Shown here: positions 45,101-53,177 of the stretch, piece after piece | Layout: the number at the start of each line of letters is the position of its first letter | Numbering within the stretch: position 1 is the first letter of the stretch | Assembly (NCBI GenBank): GCA_964602515.1 | Contig: CAZRRJ010000002.1 | Location: 496,001-560,000 of the forward strand | DNA: 64,000 nt | Direction of reading: 5' to 3' | Source of the DNA: Carboxylicivirga sp964602515 | GTDB taxonomy: Bacteria; Bacteroidota; Bacteroidia; Bacteroidales; Marinilabiliaceae | The notes under the pieces: generated by a model | Databases searched by the model: none | What the model saw: the letters and a program-made list of their open reading frames with translations, nothing else | Told to the model about the DNA's origin: nothing | Program-made: the position numbers and the translations under genes

Positions 45101-46653
45101 GCAAATAATTGCCGGAAATAAGAAAAAAAGCGTTGCGGCTTATCTGATAAAATGGCTATTGGCGTATCATTACCCATTGATCCGATTGGTTCGCTTGCGG
45201 TAATTGCCATGGGAGCTATTACTTGATCAAAATCTTCTTTGTTATATCCAAAAGCTTTGAGGTAAGTATTGTATTTATCCCCTAAGTCCGACTTTACGCG
45301 TTGTTGTACATCAATCTCGCGCATCCTGATACGGTTATCTTTTAACCAGTTGCCATAGGGATGACGCTTAGATAATTGTGATTTTATTTCTTCATCGGGT
45401 ATAATAACACCTAACTGCGTATCTACTAATAATAATTTGCCGGGTTTAAGTCTGCCTTTTTCTTTAATGTCTTCGGGAGGAAAGGTTTGACAACCAACTT
45501 CTGATCCCATTACAATCATATCGCCTTTGGTGATGACATAACGAGAGGGACGAAGGCCGTTTCTATCTAGGGTACCTCCTACATAACGTCCATCAGAGAA
45601 GACAATTGAAGCAGGTCCATCCCAGGGCTCCATTATGGTTGAGTGATACTCGTAATAGGCCTTTAGGCTTTTAGGTATAGGGTTTTTACTGTTCCATGAT
45701 TCTGGTACCAACATACTTAAGGCATGTGGTAGTGAGCGGCCTGTCAGAAATAAAAATTCCAATACATTATCTAGTGATGCAGAATCGCTCATATTTGGTG
45801 TGATTACAGGAAATAGTTTTTTTAGATCATCGCCAAATAAATCTGATTCCAATAAACCCTCACGTGCTTGCATCCACAAGCGGTTTCCTTTTATTGTGTT
45901 TATCTCACCATTATGTGCCATTATACGAAATGGCTGAGCCAAGTCCCATGTTGGAAAGGTATTGGTACTAAAGCGTGAGTGAACTAATGAAATTGCACTT
46001 TTTACCCGTGAATCTTTTAAGTCCAGAAAGTACTGTCCCAATTGCCCTGGAGTTAACATGCCTTTATATATGAATATCTTAGATGATAAACTTGGCAGGT
46101 AAAAGGCTTCTTTCTCTTTTAGATCTGATGACCGTATTGCATTCTCAGCTTGTTTACGGGCTAAATAAAGTTTTCGCTCAAGGTTGTCTTGTTCATAATT
46201 ACCCTTTACAAATACTTGACTAATGCGGGGTTCATTGCCTTTAGCGATTTCTCCAATAACGTCTCTATCGACCGGTACATCTCTGTATCTGATTACTTCT
46301 AATCCCTCAGAAAGAAAGAACTCATTGAGTGTATTCTGACAATGTACAGCTTCTTTTTCATCTTGTGGTAAAAAGACTAGGCCAGTGCCATACTTACCAA
46401 TCGATGGTAAATTGAAACCAAATGTGGCGAAGTATTCATGAGGAACTTGCATTAATATTCCAGCACCATCTCCCGATTTATTATCTGAACTTTCGGCTCC
46501 ACGGTGCGTCATATTTGTTAATACCTCCAAGCCTCTTGTTACTATCTCATTGGATTGTGTTCCTTTAATATTGGCCACAAATCCAATTCCACAATTATCA
46601 TGTTCGTTGGCAGGGTCATACAACCCCTGAGGATTTGGAAATCTTTTTGTCAT
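42136..46653 (-). CDS. gltB: Glutamate synthase large subunit
   Basis: The alpha subunit of glutamate synthase, making two glutamates from glutamine and 2-oxoglutarate. In 1505 residues are a class II glutamine amidotransferase domain (catalytic Cys 21 in EHDNCGIGFVANIKG after a short propeptide; RFSTNTFPTWDLAQPFR), a central linker, the FMN barrel (NTGEGGEDSGRF, VSENGVGTVAAGVAKAHAD, ISGTEGGTGASP), the 3Fe-4S Cys cluster CVMMRKCHLNTCPAGIATQ, and the C-terminal beta-helix with Gly-rich repeats (GGKIIVVPPNG, GATDGFIYVRG, TGGRVVVLG). Full length with no damage. It starts the operon with gltD; no regulator gene is adjacent. Confidence 0.97.
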   Translation of the reverse strand: MTKRFPNPQGLYDPANEHDNCGIGFVANIKGTQSNEIVTRGLEVLTNMTHRGAESSDNKSGDGAGILMQVPHEYFATFGFNLPSIGKYGTGLVFLPQDEKEAVHCQNTLNEFFLSEGLEVIRYRDVPVDRDVIGEIAKGNEPRISQVFVKGNYEQDNLERKLYLARKQAENAIRSSDLKEKEAFYLPSLSSKIFIYKGMLTPGQLGQYFLDLKDSRVKSAISLVHSRFSTNTFPTWDLAQPFRIMAHNGEINTIKGNRLWMQAREGLLESDLFGDDLKKLFPVITPNMSDSASLDNVLEFLFLTGRSLPHALSMLVPESWNSKNPIPKSLKAYYEYHSTIMEPWDGPASIVFSDGRYVGGTLDRNGLRPSRYVITKGDMIVMGSEVGCQTFPPEDIKEKGRLKPGKLLLVDTQLGVIIPDEEIKSQLSKRHPYGNWLKDNRIRMREIDVQQRVKSDLGDKYNTYLKAFGYNKEDFDQVIAPMAITASEPIGSMGNDTPIAILSDKPQRFFSYFRQLFAQVTNPPIDPIREGLVMALTNYIGSVSKNLLSEEPSQCRSIKFESPLMTNTDLGKIKDYLREEFTHVKIPMTFVKDKGGKGLEKALDDICKTAEKAVDDGINYIILSDKDIDEAHAPVPSLLAVAATHHHLIKTKKRMQVGLIVETGEAREVMHFALLLGFGASVINPYVCFATINEMIKNGKFDMEYADARENYIKAVNKGLLKILSKMGISTLRSYHGAQIFEAIGVSEDVINKYFVGTPTKIGGVGLNEIAQESTLDHDKAFKPSFQDNPFDTKGSYSFRKYGEKHGWNPETIGLLQWATSENDYSKYKEYSRRVDQDNQTPLFIRGLISLKERKPINISEVEPASSIMSRFVTGAMSYGSISKEAHEAMALAMNSIGGRSNTGEGGEDSGRFQSKARSSIKQIASGRFGVTNNYLVNADELQIKIAQGAKPGEGGQLPGFKVDKIIARLRNSTPGITLISPPPHHDIYSIEDLAQLIFDLKNTNPSARISVKLVSENGVGTVAAGVAKAHADLIVISGTEGGTGASPNSSIKHAGLPVEIGLSETQQTLVMNNLRGRVKIQTDGQLKTGLDVIKMAMLGAEEYGFATSALVTLGCVMMRKCHLNTCPAGIATQDKALRKRFIGKYKYVINFFSFIAEEVREYLAELGFKTLDEVIGRTDLLEQNKKVSNWKSKGIDLSRLLYFPAEGKKYPIKNTIEQDHKLEKVLDRNLIKQAQPALLNKEKVWIAFNIINTDRTVGAMLSGEVSKKYGELGLAKNTINCTFHGSAGQSFGAFLSRGISFRLEGDANDYMAKGLSGGKIIVVPPNGTSFKPEENIIIGNTVLYGATDGFIYVRGMAGERFAVRNSGACAVVEGVGDHCCEYMTGGRVVVLGTTGRNFAAGMSGGIAYVLDEEGSFDYYCNKGLVDLSPVEDTADIQELQHMLNKHLLHTNSSKAKEILVNWTQYLPKFVKVIPFEYKKVLQEQKIKELERKLRETEDTPFIRE

Positions 46654-47452
46654 ACTATTATACTTTAAGAGAAAAATTCAACTATTATCCCACTCGTAAG
46701 GAATCTTATTTTTGGTGTTGGATTGAATGACTTTTAAAAGTTCAATGGCTTTCAAATAGAAGCTTATTGGTGCAATATAAATAAAAATCGGAAGTAAAAA
46801 TAGGATAAATGACGACAAATAGCAACTAGATATGACTAAAGCAATATTAAAACATGATAAAAAACATGATATAATAGCGCGTGGATGAGGAGAATCTATC
46901 TGACAGGTTTATGATTATAGGTTGTTTATCAGTTCATCTTATTATAAAAGTCATCCCGAATTTATTCATGCACCTTTTCACTTTAGAACACTTTTATTCT
47001 TTGCAAACTCAACTTTCGTAAGTTAGAAATCGATAATAATGCATTGCCTTCCTTTCTTGCAGTTTGATCTGTCTCAATACTGTTTCTTTAGTTCTCTACC
47101 TATTGTTTCTTCTGATACAATATCTAGATACTCAAGAATCAAGTTTGCATTAAAAGTCATCTCCCATTTACTAGGTAAATTGTGTTTATCGATCCCATGT
47201 TGCATATTGCGATGTAATAACATCATAGTAAGTCAAACTCTGTTGGGCGACGTTGTGTCACAATAACACTCGATATCCAATGTAAACGAAATGTATCAGC
47301 AGAAATACATTATTATTGGCAACACCAGTAAAATAATGTGATATTAAGGTAACTGCATTTTTAATATTGTAATTTTCCAGTTTTCTATAACGAGTGATGG
47401 TTGTCTTTTATAAGGCTCTTAACTACAGTTGTGTAAGGTGTTTTTGTATTTC

Positions 47453-47510
47453 CAATGGAATCAGAAAAGGAGTTTCCATTGTTAAAAAATTAAGGCATTG
47501 GTCTCCTTTT
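47453..47510 (+). ncRNA. Possible H-type pseudoknot upstream of the ECF sigma gene
   Basis: CAATGGAA (47453-47460) pairs with TTCCATTG (47474-47481), and AAAAGGAG (47465-47472), inside its loop, pairs with CTCCTTTT (47503-47510) beyond it. Both stems are perfect 8-bp. The linkers are 4, 1 and 21 bases, the geometry of a classical H-type pseudoknot. Whether this DNA is transcribed is unknown. Confidence 0.4.
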
Positions 47511-47512
47511 AT

Positions 47513-47533
47513 TTATTAACATCAGGTTAATAA
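47513..47533. repeat. Palindrome TTATTAAC-5-GTTAATAA
   Basis: A perfect 8-bp inverted repeat with a 5-base centre, right after the possible pseudoknot. It could be an operator or a weak hairpin. Confidence 0.45.
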
Positions 47534-47595
47534 TTGTGCTATTACACCCATAAATAGAGTAATCTGTTTACAGATAAAGAAACTGTTATTATATT

Positions 47596-47640
47596 TACAT
47601 TCTATTACAATTGGTGTTTAACTGATTGTAATAAAATGTA
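47596..47640. repeat. 16-bp inverted repeat ~130 bases upstream of the ECF sigma start
   Basis: Arms 47596-47611 and 47625-47640 are complementary at 15 of 16 positions around a 13-base loop. It could be a regulator site or a leader hairpin controlling the utilisation locus. Confidence 0.55.
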
Positions 47641-47769
47641 TGATTTTAATGACTGACCCCATAACTAAATGATATATATAGGTAGATGTAATAGAGTTCT
47701 GTCTATTGAATAAAAGATTAACAAACTATTATTAATTTGTCAATAGTTTCAAACTTTGGTTTCAGGTTC

Positions 47770-48348
47770 ATGAAGCAATCTAATGATTTATCTGAGAAGT
47801 TTCTTTTACAGCAATTTGTGGCTGGAAATGAGGAAGCTTTTGATTTTATCTTTCGAAAGTACTATAAGGAATTGTGTGCTCGTGCAATAATTTTCGTTAA
47901 AGAAGAAGAAGTTGCACAGGGGATTGTTCAAGAGTGTTTTATTCATATTTGGGAAAAACGTGGTACGTTAAATCAAATTGATAAGATTGTTCCATTTTTA
48001 ATTGTTTCGGTTAGAAATAAAGCGATAGACTACCTTAGAAAGAAAGTGTCAGAAAGTAAAGCTATTGATAGTTTATCAAAAGGAAATGAAGAGGAAACTA
48101 TAGATAACTTAGCGATATCTTTAGAGTTTGAGGAACAATTGATAGCTGCAATAGCCAAATTGCCAAAGCGTTGTCAAGAAGCTTTTGAGTATAGTCGTTT
48201 TGAGGGATTAACCTATCCGGAGATAGCTAAAAGAATGAATATATCAACAAAGGCGGTAGAAGCCCTAATAGGCCGCTCTTTAAAAATATTACGACACGAA
48301 CTTATTGATTACCTGCCATTATTTTACCTTATCTTTTTAAAAAAGTAA
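47770..48348 (+). CDS. ECF-type RNA polymerase sigma factor (SusC/D locus regulator)
   Basis: A 192-residue extracytoplasmic-function sigma-70 factor of the type encoded beside FecR and SusC in Bacteroidota. Region 2 covers FDFIFRKYYKELCARAIIFVKEE to RNKAIDYLRKK; region 4 is EEQLIAAIAKLPKRCQEAFEYSR followed by the HTH GLTYPEIAKRMNISTKAVEALIGRSLKIL. The frame is open to a TTG at 47737, but ATG 47770 gives the family start MKQSNDLSEKFLLQQF. It is the first gene of the locus; the FecR-type anti-sigma follows after 193 bases. The expected model is release by FecR once SusC senses its substrate. Confidence 0.95.
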   Translation: MKQSNDLSEKFLLQQFVAGNEEAFDFIFRKYYKELCARAIIFVKEEEVAQGIVQECFIHIWEKRGTLNQIDKIVPFLIVSVRNKAIDYLRKKVSESKAIDSLSKGNEEETIDNLAISLEFEEQLIAAIAKLPKRCQEAFEYSRFEGLTYPEIAKRMNISTKAVEALIGRSLKILRHELIDYLPLFYLIFLKK

Positions 48349-48541
48349 GTATTGAGAATACCCTTCTTATAAATTAAAAACAGATTCTTTTGTTCTTAAA
48401 TAAATTATAAGTCAATTGTTTTGACAATAGGTACTTATAGTGGTTTTTCTGTTTTCTTTAGATGAATGTTATTAAAAATTTATCATTATTAATATAGGGT
48501 ATTGGTAAATGAGTTACGTCCTAAAAGTAGAATAAGGAAAA

Positions 48542-49570
48542 ATGAATACAACTATAGATATATTACTGGCAAAATATTTTGCAAACAATATAACCAAAGC
48601 TGAAAAACGAGAGGTTGAGTTGTGGAGAGATGCTTCTGATGAAAACCAGAAGCATTTTAACCATTATCAACAGCTCTGGAACAGAGCCTCGCGTGTGGTG
48701 GATATGGATGACGGACAAGTTGAAGTAGCTCTGAAGGCCGTAAAGAAGCGAATGTCTTTTAATAATGTAAAAAAGACAAATTGGCGAATAATATGGCAGG
48801 TTGCAGCCATGCTAATTGTTTCTGTTGGGCTGACTGTCATTTATCATATAGTTGGAAATGTTGGAGATTCAAGTGATATACGTTTTGCTATGCAGGAAGT
48901 AACTGCCATAACTGGAGGAAGCACCGAGTTAAAGTTACCGGATGGGTCAAACGTACATCTTTTTTCAGGCAGTAAGCTTTTATTTCCGGTTGAATTTTCG
49001 TCTAAAGAAAGGCAAGTGCAACTTGTCGGCGAGGGATTCTTTGAGGTAGTTCATAACACTCAATCTCCTTTTATTGTGAGAACAGCACAGCTGAATATTA
49101 AGGTTTTGGGAACAAGCTTCAATGTTAGAGCTTATGGAGATGTGGTAGAAACAGTTTTGGTAGAAGGCAAGGTAGCTTTGGAGCAGGAGGTTGCCGGACA
49201 TACTCAAGTGCTAGGAACCTTAATACCTAATCAACGATCTATTTATAACCATGTGTCAAAAAGCTTGGTAGTAGTCGATGAACATGATGTGGAAAAATAT
49301 ACAGGTTGGATTGCCGGACGTCTCATTTTTGATGGGACACCCTTGGCAGAAGTGGTTCGTCAATTGGAGAAGTGGTATCATGTAAAAATTAAGATTATTG
49401 ATGATAGAATTAAAACATATAAAATTACTGGTGAATTTAAAGAGGAGCCGTTAGAAGAGGTGCTCAAACTAATTCAGCTAACATCACCAATTGAATATAA
49501 AATTGAAAAAACAAGTGCAGAAAAAAATGGTAAGTCTATGATGAAAAAAGTATTATTAACTGGCAAATAA
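48542..49570 (+). CDS. FecR-type anti-sigma factor
   Basis: A 342-residue inner-membrane anti-sigma factor. The N-terminal ~75 residues (LLAKYFANNITKAEKREVELW) are the cytoplasmic sigma-binding part, followed by a transmembrane helix (IIWQVAAMLIVSVGLTVIYH), the periplasmic FecR domain (TELKLPDGSNVHLFSGSKLL, GFFEVVHNTQSPFIVRT, IKVLGTSFNVRAYG), and the C-terminal DUF4974 (RLIFDGTPLAEVVRQLEKWY). It is expected to receive the signal from the STN domain of the SusC encoded next. It ends 118 bases before the SusC ATG, and the spacer carries a conserved-looking hairpin. Length and order are standard. Confidence 0.95.
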   Translation: MNTTIDILLAKYFANNITKAEKREVELWRDASDENQKHFNHYQQLWNRASRVVDMDDGQVEVALKAVKKRMSFNNVKKTNWRIIWQVAAMLIVSVGLTVIYHIVGNVGDSSDIRFAMQEVTAITGGSTELKLPDGSNVHLFSGSKLLFPVEFSSKERQVQLVGEGFFEVVHNTQSPFIVRTAQLNIKVLGTSFNVRAYGDVVETVLVEGKVALEQEVAGHTQVLGTLIPNQRSIYNHVSKSLVVVDEHDVEKYTGWIAGRLIFDGTPLAEVVRQLEKWYHVKIKIIDDRIKTYKITGEFKEEPLEEVLKLIQLTSPIEYKIEKTSAEKNGKSMMKKVLLTGK

Positions 49571-49599
49571 GTTGCTAAATAGTTGTTTGGGTAAAAAAG

Positions 49600-49627
49600 C
49601 CGGGAGAGTGCGCCAACACTTTCCCGG
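49600..49627 (+). promoter_or_regulatory. Leader hairpin between the anti-sigma and SusC genes
   Basis: CCGGGAGAGTG (49600-49610) pairs with CACTTTCCCGG (49617-49627), including one G-T pair, around a six-base loop. Similar GC-rich hairpins are common between FecR and SusC genes in Bacteroidota and may limit read-through, letting the SusC message be made at another level. Confidence 0.65.
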
Positions 49628-49688
49628 TAAAAATTAAGGAACCCAAAAAGCTTTGAATTCAAAATTTTTATCGAATAATTACAAGTTT

Positions 49689-52600
49689 ATGAAAAAAAAG
49701 TTAGTAAGCGCATGGAATAGGTACAAATATTCCAGTGCCTTTAAATGGTGTCGCATTATGAAATTAAGTGTATTCTTAATGTTACTGGGTGTTTTGAATG
49801 TTTATTCAATACCTACAGTTTCACAAAATACTATGGTAAGTATTAATTTACAACAAGTTTCTGTTAAGCAGGTTTTAAATGAACTGGAAGCGAAAACAGA
49901 GTTCTCATTCCTTTATAATGATGAACTTATTGATGTGGAAAGGATAGTATCTGTAGAAGCTAAAAATAGTGATCTGTTTGAAGTTATGGATCAGTTATTT
50001 TATAACTCAGATGTTCAGTTTCAGTTTGTTGAACAGAGAATAATTCTCTCTAAAAGGGAACAGAATATAACCCGATTACCTCAAGAAGTTACACATAATG
50101 TATCAGGAATAGTGCGCGATGTACAAGGCGAACCAATTCCTGGTGTTAATGTTTTCGAGATTAATGATATGAGTAATGGGGTAATTACAGGGATTGATGG
50201 TTCCTTTACTGTTACATTGAAGAATAGTGAGTCAGAATTGCAATTTAGCTTCATTGGTTTTGAAAGCCAGGTAGTAAAGGTTGCTGGTAGGGAAACTGTT
50301 AATATTGTTCTGGTAGAAAATAATACAGATCTGGATGAAGTTGTTGTGGTAGGTTATGGAATACAAAAAAGAGCAAACTTAACTGGTGCTGTAGCAAGTA
50401 TTAAAACCGAAGAAATATTAGGAGAACGACCAATTCATAATATTGCCCAGGCAATGCAGGGAAATGTATCAGGACTTCAAATTACTAATGCAAATGGAAA
50501 ACCCGGTTCTGGTTTAAGCATGAATATCCGTGGAACAACAAGTATTAATGGTGGATCGCCGCTAGTACTGGTTGATAATGTTCCGATGGATATAAGCTTA
50601 TTGAATCCCGATGATATTGAAAGTGTATCAGTTTTGAAAGATGCGGCAAGTAGTGCTATTTATGGAGCACGTGCTGCTTTTGGTGTAATTTTGGTTACAA
50701 CAAAAAAGAGTGATAAAGACTCTAAGCCAAGGTTTACATACAGTAATAACTTTGCATTTAGCACGCCTTTTGATTTGCCACAAAAAGCCGGGGTTAACGA
50801 TGTTGTAAAATACTTGAAAGATGCAGAATATCAAACTTACTGGTCAGGGCAACAAATTGATATTTGGGAACAAGTGCTGGAAGATAATGCTCTAAACCCC
50901 AATAGAGATGGTTATGTTGAAATAGATGGTATTCGTTATTATACAAGAGACAACGATGAGATAGGAGATATGTTTGATAACTATGGTTTTAAGCAAAACC
51001 ATAATTTAGCTTACAGTGGTTCAAGTAAAGGTATTAGCTACAGGGTATCTTTGGGCATTGTTGATGAAGATGGAGCAATGGCCTCCAATAAAGATACTTA
51101 CAAGCGATATAATGTTTCAAACTACTTAGGCGTAAACCTTACCAAATGGTGGAAAGCTGAGATGGATTTAAAGTATATTGCAGATGATTCGAAGGAACCG
51201 TATGTCCGACCAGCTAATGGCGGCGGTGATAACTTAATTTATAAAAGTACAATTACAAGGCCAGCGTATAACCCGGTAGGTTTTACCGAATTTAACGGGG
51301 AATTATTGCCTTATGATAATGCTTTAAACTTTATTAACGGAGCTGGTTTTAAAAACAACTCCAGTAATAATTTCCGTTGGTTAGCCAGATCTAAGTTTGA
51401 AATTACCAAAGACATTAATGTAACAGGAGAATATACTTTTAACAGGATTGATATTAAGAAAGTTACCTACGATAAAAAGATGAAGTTTATTCAAGGTGTT
51501 GGTAATAAAGTTGATTATACTACTCTAAACTCAAATTATCGGGTAATTAATGAGCAGCAAGAGCGTGAAGCAGTAAATATTTATGGTAACATTAATAAGG
51601 TTTATGGAGATCATTCACTAAACTTGATGGTTGGATATAATCAGGAATTTTATCATCGTGAAAATATTGATGCTGATATTAACGAAATGATAAATGATAA
51701 TTACCCATCGTTCTCGCAAGCCGTAGGTATAAGAAATGTAGATGACTTATTAAAAGAATATTCTTTAAGATCTGGTTTTTATCGTTTTAACTATGATTAT
51801 AAAGGAAAGTACCTGTTAGAAACCAATGGCCGTTACGATGGTTCGAGTAAATTCCCTAAAGATACACGTTTTGGATTCTTCCCTTCCGTATCTGTAGGTT
51901 ATCGTATTTCGGAAGAGGCGTTTATGGATTGGTCTAAGTCTGTGGTGAGTAATTTTAAACTCCGTGCTTCTTATGGTACTATAGGTAATCAGTCGGTAGA
52001 TCCTTATCTGTATATTGTGGGAATGCCAGGGAAAACTGCAAACTGGATTGTAGACGGAAAACTGTCACAAACATTAGTAAATCCTAACCTGGTAAGTGGC
52101 GATTTGACTTGGGAAACTGTTAAAACATTAGATTATGGTGTGGATTTAGGTCTGTTCAACAATAGGCTTGACGCTGTATTTGATTGGTATAGAAGAGATA
52201 CAGAAGGTATGTTAACTCAACAAGAAGAGCTGCCAAGTGTATTAGGAAAGCCAGCTCCAAAGACGAATGCTGCTGATTTACGTGCCTATGGCTGGGAACT
52301 AAGCCTTAAATGGAATCATAATGTTAATAAGGATCTTTCATATTATCTAGGTTTTAATATTCATGATGCACAAAGTAAGATTACAAAATATAAGAATGTA
52401 GCCGGCTTGTTTCATGAAGAGCTTAAGCCTGCTAATCCGAGGTACCGCGAAGGTATGATGCTAGGAGAAATATGGGGATATACTACCGATAGGTATTTTA
52501 CTGAAGCTGATTTTGATGCTGATGGCAATCTATTAGATGTTTATGCTGATCAAACAAGAGTAGGTGGTGCTGTATTAAAACCAGGCGATATAAAATATGC

Positions 52601-53165
52601 AAATATTAATGGTGATGAAGAAATAAGTCCGGGTGACAACACTGTAGATAATCCGGGTGATTTATCAATTATTGGTAACAGCACTCGCAGATATCAGTAT
52701 GGTATTAATGCGGGAGTTAAGTTTAAAGGTGTTAGATTATCTTGTATCCTTCAGGGAGTTGGCAAGCGTGACTTGTGGCTAAGCAATCCGTTATTTTGGC
52801 CTCATCAAGGCACATGGAGTACCGTGTATGAGCATCAGATGAATTATTGGACAGATGATAATGTGACTGCATATTATGCTCGTCCCGGGGAGACAGATAA
52901 TGCTAAAAATCAAAAGATACAAACAAAATACCTTCAAAATGGTGCTTATTTAAAGCTACGTAACGTAACATTATCTTACGATATTCCTAAAGCATGGGCT
53001 GAAAAAGTACACTTAGGAAAAGCTATGATATACGTAAGTGGCGAGAATTTATATACCTGGCATCACTTACCTGATGGTATTGATCCTGAAATGGGTAATG
53101 ACGGTTCTGGATGGACTTATCCTTACATGAGATATCTAAGTTTTGGTGTTAATGTATCATTCTAA
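49689..53165 (+). CDS. SusC/RagA-family TonB-linked outer membrane protein with STN domain
   Basis: A 1158-residue TonB-dependent transporter that imports glycan fragments together with the SusD-type lipoprotein. After the signal sequence (LSVFLMLLGVLNVYS) comes an STN domain (SVKQVLNELEAKTEFSFLYN to VEQRIILSKR), which passes the substrate signal to FecR. Next are a carboxypeptidase-D-like repeat (VSGIVRDVQGEPIPGVNV) and the plug domain with DEVVVVGYGIQKRANLTGAV and VLKDAASSAIYGARA. The 22-strand barrel ends in YMRYLSFGVNVSF. ATG 49689 is preferred over a TTG at 49653, though the N-terminus ahead of the signal is long and basic. The 12-base gap to SusD shows co-transcription. Confidence 0.95.
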   Translation: MKKKLVSAWNRYKYSSAFKWCRIMKLSVFLMLLGVLNVYSIPTVSQNTMVSINLQQVSVKQVLNELEAKTEFSFLYNDELIDVERIVSVEAKNSDLFEVMDQLFYNSDVQFQFVEQRIILSKREQNITRLPQEVTHNVSGIVRDVQGEPIPGVNVFEINDMSNGVITGIDGSFTVTLKNSESELQFSFIGFESQVVKVAGRETVNIVLVENNTDLDEVVVVGYGIQKRANLTGAVASIKTEEILGERPIHNIAQAMQGNVSGLQITNANGKPGSGLSMNIRGTTSINGGSPLVLVDNVPMDISLLNPDDIESVSVLKDAASSAIYGARAAFGVILVTTKKSDKDSKPRFTYSNNFAFSTPFDLPQKAGVNDVVKYLKDAEYQTYWSGQQIDIWEQVLEDNALNPNRDGYVEIDGIRYYTRDNDEIGDMFDNYGFKQNHNLAYSGSSKGISYRVSLGIVDEDGAMASNKDTYKRYNVSNYLGVNLTKWWKAEMDLKYIADDSKEPYVRPANGGGDNLIYKSTITRPAYNPVGFTEFNGELLPYDNALNFINGAGFKNNSSNNFRWLARSKFEITKDINVTGEYTFNRIDIKKVTYDKKMKFIQGVGNKVDYTTLNSNYRVINEQQEREAVNIYGNINKVYGDHSLNLMVGYNQEFYHRENIDADINEMINDNYPSFSQAVGIRNVDDLLKEYSLRSGFYRFNYDYKGKYLLETNGRYDGSSKFPKDTRFGFFPSVSVGYRISEEAFMDWSKSVVSNFKLRASYGTIGNQSVDPYLYIVGMPGKTANWIVDGKLSQTLVNPNLVSGDLTWETVKTLDYGVDLGLFNNRLDAVFDWYRRDTEGMLTQQEELPSVLGKPAPKTNAADLRAYGWELSLKWNHNVNKDLSYYLGFNIHDAQSKITKYKNVAGLFHEELKPANPRYREGMMLGEIWGYTTDRYFTEADFDADGNLLDVYADQTRVGGAVLKPGDIKYANINGDEEISPGDNTVDNPGDLSIIGNSTRRYQYGINAGVKFKGVRLSCILQGVGKRDLWLSNPLFWPHQGTWSTVYEHQMNYWTDDNVTAYYARPGETDNAKNQKIQTKYLQNGAYLKLRNVTLSYDIPKAWAEKVHLGKAMIYVSGENLYTWHHLPDGIDPEMGNDGSGWTYPYMRYLSFGVNVSF

Positions 53166-53177
53166 ATTTTTAAAAAC

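Larger units (their letters stand above)
46654..47769. other. 1.1-kb intergenic stretch with structured DNA, no credible gene
   Basis: Only short AT-rich frames are found. A 50-codon minus-strand frame (47074-47226) has no recognisable domain; I considered a transposase remnant but cannot support it. From 47450 onwards the DNA holds several long inverted repeats listed separately, leading up to the ECF sigma gene. The left half holds nothing I can name. Confidence 0.6.

Noticed and set aside
47074..47226. 50-codon minus-strand open frame with a transposase-like feel
   Set aside because: Too short, and no DDE or other signature residues; cannot be supported as a gene or remnant.
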